Assembly (NCBI GenBank): GCA_948567375.1
Contig: OX419757.1
Location: 62,434,001 to 62,498,000 of the forward strand
Length of the DNA stretch: 64,000 nt
Source: Lunularia cruciata
Taxonomy: Eukaryota; Streptophyta; Marchantiopsida; Lunulariales; Lunulariaceae
Reading direction: 5' to 3'
A program made the position numbers and the translations under genes. This document shows, one piece after another, positions 55,130 to 64,000 of the stretch. The number at the start of each line of letters is the position of its first letter. The first letter of the stretch is position 1. The notes beneath the pieces are model-generated. The model searched no databases. It saw only the letters and a list, made by a program, of their open reading frames with translations, and was not told the DNA's origin.

Positions 55130-56496
55130 GATGGTGACACATTCCAGGGTGGCATTCATGAAGTCAATGATGGAAAACCTAGATCTTGTGGTCCTTCCCA
55201 TGCTTACAAGCAAGTTTGGGATTTGACAATCTATGTGCTCTTATAGATGGAGAATGACTTAATTTTTCTCATGAACTTCAAGGTAGAGTTGTGGAGTCCA
55301 TTTGTCCAAAAGTGAAGGAACTAAATGACAAAAAGTGCAGGTGATTGGGTCCTTATGGGAGAAGTCTAGAGTTTTTGATCATCAAAGGAGTTAAGGGGGA
55401 ATTCAAGGAGAGGAGATCACGATCATAAGTTAGATAGAGTTTCTTTTATCTTCAATCATAATTGAATGTCAATTCTCCTATTTGTGTGATTGTGATTGAG
55501 GATTTTAGGTGCTAGAGTGTTTGTGAGGATTAAGTGTACCTTTTATCCAAAAATCTGGGGGAAGTTCTTGATAACTAGGAGCAAATCCAAAATTAGGGTG
55601 GAAATTATGGAAAAGTGGCCAAGTTTGAGAGCTTGTCAAAGGAGCTAAAGTGATCAGATTGTAGCTTATTTCATATCATTAGAAAGCTTATCGTACAAGC
55701 CTTTCCATTGAATCCTTGAACACTTGAATCCAAGTCACACAAAGGAAGTTATATCCATAACATTTACGTAGAATTTTCCCAATCTAAAAGGTATAGAATT
55801 TCTCCACTTTGAAGACAAATTGGCTTGGAAGTTGGAGTACATATTAGAATAAACTTGGAGTATAGAATGAAATCAACTTGAGGATAGGGCAAGAACTTTT
55901 GAAGCTGATTTTTTCCAAAAGCATTGAGAATTGTTGTTGGCTTCTTGTGGATCCTCTCCATGCTTGCATGCTTGTTTGTACACTTATTTGGCTTGGATTG
56001 GTGCACGGGCATTGTACTTAGGTTCTTTCCTTCTAGGAATGTTTTGTATTTCTCCTTAATAATGTTGGAAATGATGTCCAACAAACCAGGAGTGTGTGTT
56101 ATGATGATAGGTCAAGTTGCCATTACTTCTCTACCCAATAAGAAGAATCTTAGAAACAAGAGTGGAAGGTTCTATGGGTGGAGTAAACTGCATGTTCAAA
56201 CTAGTAAGGACAGATTTTTATACAACTTTTCATATATAAGCTCCATAGCTAGGCACCTTGTTTGTTCCCAAAGAGAGAAAGGGAAAGTATGACAGTGTGT
56301 GCTGATTTGCAAGAACTTGTTCATGCTTTTGGATGCTAAGCTAGCAGTGCCAAAGGCTACTAAGAGGAAAAATATCACCCCAAAGAAGCAATCTTCCTTG
56401 GCCAAGAAGCCAAGGGCCAACATTCAGGTAATGGAGGTATCTTCTTTAGAGGAGAAGTTGAGGACACTGAAGATGATGAAGACAAGGAGGAAGAAT
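55130..56496 (+). other. Disrupted flank with basic-acidic coding remnant
   Basis: 55,130-55,900 has no recognisable gene. At 56,299-56,496 a plus frame reads KATKRKNITPKKQSS and KKPRANIQVMEV, followed in a shifted frame by EVEDTEDDEDKEEE. A basic patch followed by an acidic run copies the layout after the conserved domain in the element B LTR protein. With 47,590-48,060 on the other side of G, this could be the second half of one interrupted gene. That link is inference. It is cut at 56496 by the E3 LTR. Confidence 0.35.
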
Positions 56497-57186
56497 TGTG
56501 AGCCGGCTTGTCTCTCACTCAAGATGAACCTCTGATGGCTATTATGGTAACGCATCATGACTAAGAAGGTAAGGAACCCCAACTCTATCATATTCTTCTA
56601 AGGCTAACACTCCAAGACTCAAGACATTACTTATTAGAGAACTCAATGAAAGAGAGATAGTTTCAAATGAAAGGATAATGAGTACCTCCTCACCCATAGT
56701 TTATATACTTGTGAAATAATTTCACACCAAAGTTACTAATTACTAGAGTAACTCAAGTTACTAGACTAAAAGTCAAATAAATTCTAAAAGTCTAAAGGAA
56801 TATCCATCCTCATGGGAATATTCCTAAACCATGTGGTCTTATCTTGATCCAACCACTAAGTTAAAGATTCTTCACATGGGTTATCTTTGGACTATAGAGT
56901 AATCCAAAATAAAAAGGCTTGTGGATCCAAGAGCTCTCAACTTTTTCTTCAAAGCCAAACACCTAGGAATAATACCAAGTCAATACACTAGATTCCAATG
57001 TAGTGGTGCTCACCTTTTCCACTTCCTCTAAATTAAGATTCCCTCCATCTTAAGCTATGACTAAATTTAGCTTATCATGACTAATGTAGAACCATCTTTT
57101 ATCTCTATATAAAAAATATCTCTCAAGTACTTGTAATAAAAAACTAAATATTTTACTACCACACACATGCACAAATGGGTGTTACA
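56497..57186 (-). mobile_element. 3' LTR of element E3 (690 bp)
   Basis: TGTAACACC...GGCTCACA on the minus strand, diverged from the E2 LTRs. Followed inward by the polypurine complement tttaccccc (57,187-57,195) and the conserved stem-loop (57,208-57,225). Confidence 0.88.
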
Positions 57187-59450
57187 TTTACCCCCAAACT
57201 AAGATTTCACTTTGTCCTCAAAGTGAAGGTTTCTCTATCTTCTATGATATATCTTCAACTTATCATGGTTAATCCTATCAAATTGTCTTTCTCCCAAATC
57301 CTTGAGATCATAGGTGTTATTTCCCCACACCTTATTCACTATAAAAGGTCTAAAGCACTTAGGCAAAAAATTCTTTTGCACTCTCTTGAATCAAATAGAA
57401 TCAAACAACATTACCCAATCACCTTCTTTGAAGGGCTCCACCTTCTTCTTAGCCTGTCCTTGGTCATAGCTCTCATTTTTTTCCTTTAGGCTTGCTCCAC
57501 TTAAACCATAGAAATTGCTCTTGCCTCCTCCAATTCCATGAGTTGATCTTTTTTGACTTCTCTACATCACCTCCTTGTGCTTTCTTCAATCTCCTATGAA
57601 TCCTTTGGAAGGCAGGAATACCAAAGTGAATAGTAAAAGAAGACTCAATATTATATATCAAATGAAATGGAGAATATCTGGTGGAATTCTTCATGGTTAT
57701 CCTATACTCCCATAAAATTGCATCAATCCTCTTGTCCTAATGATGTTTAGCTCCTTCCATTTTTGCATCTTTGGCCAACATCATGTACAAGGTCTGATTG
57801 GTTCTCTCTGCCAAGCCATTTGAATTTAATTTATAGGATGTAGTTACTCTATGTGTAATAGAGAAATATCATAGCATGGTTGTAGTCATGCTCCTTGTAA
57901 ACTCTCCTCCTATATCAAAAACCAACTCCAAAGGGCACCCAAAACTAATGATAATGTGGTCATAAAGACATCTATCAACTTTATCTTCATTCTTGTCCCT
58001 CAATATAAAATGATCCTCCTATAGTATCCAAGAATTGGCGTAACTTTGTCAAGCTTGAAGGGAATGGAAGGTTTGAGATTTTCCTCACCTTCTTAGGATC
58101 AATTACTATTCTATCCTTGGAAATGATGTGACCCAAAAGTAGACCTCCTTCACAACCAAAAATACACTTCTCTAGATTCAATGATTCATTTGCTTCATCC
58201 AAGCATTGCAAGACCTTGATCAGGTGCTTAAAGTGCTCTTCCTCCCATATACACAGAAGTCATCAATGAAATCTCTCACAAATTTCCCAATGAAATGTTC
58301 AAACACCTTTGTTCATGAACCATTGGAATGTGATTGGGGCATTGCAAAGCCCAAAAGGCATGACCTTGAAAGCATAAGTCTCCAAGTTGTGGTGAATGTG
58401 GCTAGTGCAATCTTGATTTGGTTATACCCACTATAACTAATCTCCAAAATTGTACCTCTCATGAGTTACAACCTCCTCCAAGATCTTATCAATGAATGGA
58501 AAAGGGTAATAGTCTTTAATAACATCATTGAGCTTCTTGTAATCCACACATACCAAAAGCTTACCATTAATTTTATCCACAATCACAATTGAAGATACCT
58601 ATTCTGAATTTTCCATCTCAAAGATAAATCTAGCCTCCATGAGCTTATCAATCTCCTCCTTCACAACCAAAGCTATTGGTGGGCTAATGTGAGGTTGCTT
58701 TTGGTGGAATGGTCTTGCATGTGACTCCACCTCTATCTTGTGCTCCTCCTAGGTAACTTCCTTTAGATCCTTCTAACTAAAAGTAAACACATGGATGAAC
58801 TTGTGGAAAATCTCCTCAAATCTTCCCTTCTCCACCTTGGTGACATTTGGACCATACTAGAGGGTAGATAACCTCCTCTATCTCCTCAAGTGTTGATGAT
58901 GATTTAAAGGGGTCCTTAAAAACCTCTAGCTTAGGTTCAAAATCTATAGCACACAAGGAATACTCATCTAAATCAGATTCAGATTCATCCTCCTCCATGG
59001 AAATCTCTTCCTCCTTGCTTGTGTCTACACTTGAAGCTCCTTCTTTTGAATCTGATACTCAATAATCAAAAGATGGTGTATTTGAATATGAAGTGTTGGT
59101 GGTGTTAGTCCAAAAACATTGTGACTCTATGGTTTGATGGACCAATCCTCAAGTTACCCTTTGTGCCATTGATTAGTTGTAAGTGTTGCTCTCAACCATG
59201 ACCTCCCAAGAAGTAAATAATAACTTGAATCCTTCAAGACTTGGAAAGTCATGAGATTTTGAACTCCCATGATTGAAACTACCACCTTATCCATCGCCCC
59301 TATTGGTCGAACTTATTCTTGTTTGCCATGCTCAACACAAATGTTGAAGGTCTAGAGGGTATCATACCCAACTTCTTCATCAACCTCTCCAACATAGCAC
59401 TCACTACAAATCCTCCATCATCAAGAGCATCCTTGATGTTGTGACTATAC
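57187..59450 (-). pseudogene. E3 pol with large internal deletion
   Basis: Minus-strand integrase tail relics (57,240-58,006) are joined directly to RT C-terminal sequence at about 58,007. Compared with E2 (breakpoints near 33,147 and 34,253) about 1.1 kb holding the integrase N-terminus, RNase H and part of RT is deleted. RT pieces: LNLEKCIFGCEGGLLLGHII (about 58,110-58,180) and decayed upstream motifs to 58,800. Protease relic near 59,380-59,450. Heavily mutated. Confidence 0.8.
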
Positions 59451-60935
59451 TCCTACATCAATCTTGGAAGCATATTCATAAGCCTCCCATATTGTTGGTT
59501 TGGCATCCATCACCTCCATTGATATTGGAGCTTTTGCTTTCTTCTTCTTCTTGCTTGTTATAGAACTCAAACCACCTCTAAGCTCCTTTCTCAAGGTAGG
59601 GTTCAAAGTGATCAATAAGCCCACTATCATATTAGTCTTGTGACTACAAACATCCTCTAACACATTGTAGTTCCTTTTTTGCTTTGAGATCAAGAGGTCC
59701 TCCATCCCCAACTTCTTCCTTGAAGTCTTTGTTGATGGTGTTGAGAGCGAGTCTGAGTGCTCCTAGTTGGCATATGAGTATCCTTGCTAGGAGTAAATCC
59801 TTGAGAAGAGTGTATATCATGTGAAAAATGAGCTCTCTTGTTCTCTTGTGCCAAAACATCCAAATTAAGACTTTTGGAGCTTGAGCACTTCCCTTTCTCA
59901 TCCTTGCTCTCAACCACATCAATGGATGTTATCCCCTTATCTTTTTTTGGATTGGGAGCCACTTGGGTTTCACTTCTTCCTTCTTTCCCTCTATTGGCTC
60001 CTTCATAACACCCCTTCCTCCATGGTAAGTGGAATTTGGGCAATTCCTTTGAATGTGACCTCTTCCTCCACAACCAAAACAATTTCTATCATTAAATTGG
60101 TTGGTTGATTGGCCTTCTCTATATGGATAATTTCCATAACTTCTAAGCCCTCTCCCCACATTCTGATCCACCTCTCTCTTCTCCCATAGTTGCACTACAT
60201 TTATCTTGAGATCTGTAAGTTGTTCAGAGATGGTTTCAAGTGGATCTTTTGGTAGAGATGCAAGAACCAGAGCAACTACTACTTGTGGTGCAATCCTTGC
60301 CACCAAAGTATCAAAAGTTCCACTATACCTGGAGCCTTGAGGAGGATGCATAACCTCCTTCACCACGAATCATTCTCATCCCCTTCCAAACTCTCCTCCA
60401 TATGAATTGCAATCTTGATAGCTTTAGCCCTGGAAGAAAGTTTCTCATATCTCACCTTACTTCTAATATGTGATCTCAACTCTCTCATAAATTTTTGGTG
60501 ATCATGGCTCCTATGAAAATCATAGTAGTCTCCACATTATCCCCACTCTTCCTCAACACTATGAGAAATTTGGACTCTAACTTCTCAATGATTTCTACAT
60601 AGACTCTCACTTTCTCTCCATCTCCTTATTTAAGGAAGGTAACCTCACTCGTCAATCTCTCATATCTCTCATTAGGAAGAAAGTTCTCAATCGGTGCTTA
60701 AGTTAAACTCTCACAAGACTCTTCTTGTCCATCTCTCCACTCTCTCTCTTTTGGTATTTTGACTCATACCATGTACGTATTGCATCCACAAAAAAATCCA
60801 GTAATAATGATGCCCACTCATTTTTCATCCCCTCATTTTTTTCTTATGCAAGCTTACTTGAAGTCTCTCACAAAGGCCTCCACATCTTCTCCATCCTTGC
60901 CAAAGAAAACCGGAAGTTTCCCATCTTAGCACTTA
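59451..60935 (-). pseudogene. E3 gag
   Basis: The minus strand retains the knuckle CFGCGGRGHIQRNC (about 60,040-60,083) and flanks (EKREVDQNVGRGLRSYGNYP) in frame at 59,929-60,366. LWEKRE confirms that Trp is ancestral at the E2 TGA site. Gag core relics run to about 60,930, and a pyrimidine tract (60,950-60,995) precedes the start. Confidence 0.8.
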
Positions 60936-61112
60936 GCTATCTTTCTCTTTTCTCTCAATCTTTCTTTCTTTCTTTTTCTTTTTCTTTTCTCTCACTCTAT
61001 AGCTAATAGAATATATACATGACTAACACTATTTGAGAGTAATCTACCCTAGTGAAAACAAAAGGTTTAGGTTGCTCCCATATTTCTATAGCAACATCAA
61101 ATCCTAGAGTGT
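60936..61112 (-). other. E3 upstream leader, truncated
   Basis: Colinear with 37,215-37,380 of E2 until cctagagtg, where a family-A/B LTR terminus takes over. Leader ORF, primer site and 5' LTR of E3 are missing. Confidence 0.7.
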
Positions 61113-61890
61113 TATGACAACTTGATAGGCATTACTTTTGCAATAATAAGAGAGTAAAAGTTTATTCCCACAAGGATACAAGTCAAAAATGGTCAAATAC
61201 AAAGTAAAAATAACCAAATAGTTCTTCTTGGTTGTGTCTTTAATCTCTTGGGTAGAAACCACACCCAAAAGAGAGAAATAAGCACTAAATCATAGTTTTG
61301 TCGCAATAACATATCACCTTTAAATGAACAATTCATCAAATATTCCCAAACAATCTTGATTGTGATGATTCAATTTCTCCCAAAGAAGGCTACTTTGCTA
61401 CAAAATGACTTTGACTTGGAATTGTGTTCCACCACTCTACTTGAGGCACAACTTACTCAATCAAAATTGCTCCGTATCAACCCAATGTTGTGCTCACAAA
61501 TGCAAAATACTACCAACACTATAGTTCCTCACAAATCTGTCAAGGCATTGCTTAGATTGCTATCCAATTAGGATCAAACACATAGAATGAAATCAACATT
61601 TTGAAATCCAACATCCAACACCCATTGATTGCAATTCAAACTTCTCCTCACACTCACCAACACACACATACACACATACACACACACAAGATTGATACTC
61701 ATAATTAAGTTGAAATAACGAGCACTAAGTTATAACAGTTTACTTAACTTCAGAAATATAGACACTAAACAACAACATAATGCAAATGCCTCCTTTAAAT
61801 ATGCAGAGCATTGATAATTATTTAAACTACCTAAACCACTCCTTAACAATCTCCATATCCAAAATGGCAACCCACTTCTTAGATTCAAAT
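61113..61890 (-). mobile_element. Family A/B LTR fragment (R-U5 and core promoter)
   Basis: The minus strand ends in GTTGTCATA, a one-base variant of GTTGTCACA. Colinear with 1691-2446: same order of words (aaatacaaagtaaaaataacc, gtgtctttaatctcttgg, TATTTAAAGGAGGCATTT core promoter near 61,787-61,802). Truncated before the coding part. A CA-rich tract lies at 61,660-61,690. Confidence 0.78.
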
Positions 61891-61914
61891 AGATTCAAAT
61901 CTCAAGTTTGTTGT

Positions 61915-62268
61915 CTCACCCATATGATACCTCACCCATATGATTCCAAGATTCTTATTGGAAGATTCCCTACAGATTCTTGTTGGTCAAAACCTGTTTG
62001 ACCAACTAGATAGGACAAGGATCACCAACCAGATAGGACAAGGACCAAAATGTCACCAATATAGGCAACTAATCTAAGGGTGGAGCTTGTTGATATATCA
62101 CCAATCCATTTATCTGATCCAAGGGTGGAGCTTCCTTTTAGGGGATTCTCTTTGCTATATAATAAAGAGAAGGTGCTCCTTTGGGGAATCAAAGTACTAA
62201 GTTTGAATCTTGTGTTTCCTTTCTTGTATTTCTCCATAAGAGTTCCCTTGTCCTTGGAGTATTACACT
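61915..62268 (+). mobile_element. F/G-family LTR fragment, plus orientation
   Basis: It matches the reverse complement of the G LTR (agattccctacagattc, ccaactagataggac, ccaagggtggagctt, ataataaagagaaggtgctcc) and ends gagtattaca (62268). The 5' half is missing and no primer site follows, so it is a truncated solo fragment. It joins the preceding LTR fragment head to tail in the opposite orientation. Confidence 0.75.
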
Positions 62269-62299
62269 CTATAGCTGTGACACACACCTCTTGAAGCTC

Positions 62300-62870
62300 A
62301 AGATGAGGAGAGATACCTTAAGGGTACCATGCTCTGCACTTTGACACCTTGATTCTCAAGCCTACAAGATGTAGCTTGGTAGTCAAGTGATCAAATGCCT
62401 ACTAATTTGATCTACAAGGCCCACAATGTGTGTATAGTCTACTAAGAAGGGAAATATACAACTTGGCATGGCCAAAGTAGTAGATAATAGAGCTTTGAAG
62501 TGAGCCATGGCAAAAAAAAGTCCACCTTAAGGATCTCTATATCATGTATCAACAATTGATTCCAAGATGGTGACTCCCTCATGTGACCACCCATGCTGGT
62601 AGTAAAGGGAAGCAAGAGAGCCATAACATGACCGCACAAAGGGAATGAGACTTGCCAAGGATCCATCGGCCTCCCTAAACTCTCTAAAGATGGATGCCAA
62701 AGAGATGATATTAAAAGCATTCTCAACATCCACATGTAGGATATGGATATCTAGGAGTGCCTTGATGCCTAGGGAAATAGCCTTGTAACTTCTATGTATG
62801 ATTCTATTTGTTGGATTCACTTGAAAATGGTTCAAATAACCAAAATTAACTTTCATAGTTGTAAGCATAC
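62300..62870 (-). pseudogene. LINE-type reverse transcriptase fragment
   Basis: The minus strand reads ILHVDVENAFNIISLASIF, FREADGSLASLIPFVRSCYG, then, after a shift, GGLFFAMAHFKALL and FPFLVDYTHIVGL. This order (D-x-x-NAF block, GDPLGG-type block, then the catalytic A/FxDD block) is that of non-LTR retrotransposon RT. The catalytic pair is changed to VDY and there are stops, so it is dead. No endonuclease domain or poly-A tail is visible here. Confidence 0.72.
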
Positions 62871-64000
62871 TAAGCTCAAAGGACCAAATAAACTTTAGTA
62901 TTGATTTTACGAGTCTATGATAGCACTAGGTTCATGTTTCTTGTAACAATATCTTAGAAGATTTTTGATGCATAATATGTCATTCTTTTTCCATTATTAT
63001 TTTTATGATATGTGGGAAATAAAATTTGATTAAGGCATAGTAATTATTTTTGCTCTATTTTTTATTCTTATGATTGAAAATATAAATGATATATAGGATA
63101 AATAAAAACCTTTGAACTAAAGATTGCATGCTTGAATATGATATATATATCATATTCATATCCTTTGCATAGGAAAGGTAGTTTCATGTAGCTTGTCCAT
63201 TGCAAACATAAGCAACCCAAAATACATGAAATTTGGGATCAATTTGAACATCCAAAATGTATGAATGTGTTATAAAGATTACTTTACACTAAGAATCTCT
63301 TGACTTTTGGACAGAGAGTTTTAACATCAAGATAGCTTTACATTTTCTTAAAAAGATTCTTATTTAGTACCTATTTTAAAAGGGTGCACCCTTTTAAAAC
63401 ATGACCTAAAATTTACTTCTTTGCACTTCAACTTTGAGTATCCAACACTATAATTTTGAAACTCTAGTATACTTATTTAAAATTTATGCTTTAGTCAATG
63501 TGAAATATGAATTCTGTTATATCTTCTTTTCTTATTTTCATTACCAAACTGTTTGATTTAAAACATAGAAATAAATTTTAATCAATATATTATATTAATT
63601 AATAGATTGACAAAATCAGTTTGTTTTAAATTTGTAAAGTAGTAAAAAAGGACCTCAATAAATGCTCTTTGGGAGATCTCCTTTTAATCTTAGACATGAA
63701 TATCAAATCTAACCATTCTATATTAGATCTAGGAATGTCTTCTTTTATACTTTCACTTTTTAACAAGTCTTTTACCTTAAATTATGATATTGAGCTCTTT
63801 AATATTTCATTTTCAAATGATCTCTAATTTGGATTATCCCTCTACCTAAAGACAATAACAACATCATACTTTGTCCATCAAATAGAAATAATGAAGGTCT
63901 ATCTCTCAAGTAAGGTATAGCTCTTTGTGTGATAATTTATAGGTAAATCATATACTAGAAGGAAGAACAAGTTAATTATCCAACACCGTCAAGGGTAACA
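62871..64000. other. AT-rich DNA without recognisable features
   Basis: No reading frame of note, LTR end or RNA gene is seen. A short palindromic tgatatatatatcata lies near 63,140. The stretch may be old, unclassifiable transposon debris. Confidence 0.5.

Noticed and set aside
55764-56292. Possible small membrane or host genes on both strands
   Set aside because: No motif, homologue or codon signal; the overlapping frames on opposite strands are of similar length and the region flanks transposon debris.
1-64000. tRNA, rRNA or snRNA genes
   Set aside because: None was recognised by eye; the tRNA-like matches found are retrotransposon primer-binding sites only. A tRNAscan/Infernal run would settle this.

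Overview
This window is repeat-dense nuclear DNA from a plant with a large genome. I see no ordinary host gene, tRNA, rRNA or CRISPR array. Almost every long reading frame belongs to a retrotransposon: several Ty3/gypsy lineages (a Tat/Ogre/Athila-like group, a chromodomain-bearing chromovirus, and a lineage with a DNA methyltransferase domain), decayed Ty1/copia pieces and a LINE-type reverse transcriptase. The mix fits a gymnosperm, fern or similar vascular plant; the species cannot be read from the sequence. Older copies are full of stops and frameshifts, and several of the stops look like C-to-T decay.

Layout. 1-1690: unassigned, perhaps a copia end. 1691-16634: minus-strand remains of a gypsy family (A) whose LTR contains a long reading frame; a younger plus-strand member (B, 3102-11527) is inserted in it with a perfect 5-bp duplication (cgtac), and a decayed copia body lies at about 12650-15060. 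B has gag-protease-RT-RNase H-integrase (3204-7734), a polypurine tract, and then a giant 3.8-kb 3' LTR (7746-11527) encoding a two-part protein (conserved domain plus coiled coil). Its 5' LTR is cut to 102 bp. 16635-17313: solo LTR. 18041-19960: two tandem arrays. 20450-24558: truncated chromovirus F. 24559-40103: Tat-like element E1, whose 5' LTR is split by the nearly intact element E2 (31637-39464). 40104-44145: minus-strand gypsy element H, whose RNase H region is interrupted by E1 and which carries a cytosine-5 DNA methyltransferase domain between gag and RT. 44146-45148: relic E4. 45150-46450: copia relic. 47590-48060: a distant homologue of the B LTR domain. 48481-55129: full-length chromovirus G with both LTRs, primer site and chromodomain. 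56497-61112: Tat-like relic E3. 61113-62268: two LTR fragments in opposite orientation. 62300-62870: LINE RT relic. The rest is AT-rich and featureless.

The genes work only as parts of mobile elements: Gag packages RNA, protease matures the polyprotein, RT/RNase H copies RNA to DNA and integrase inserts it. The two most unusual points are the retrotransposon-borne DNA methyltransferase (41515-42480, minus) and the protein-coding giant LTR of family A/B (7746-11527). Both deserve family-level follow-up.
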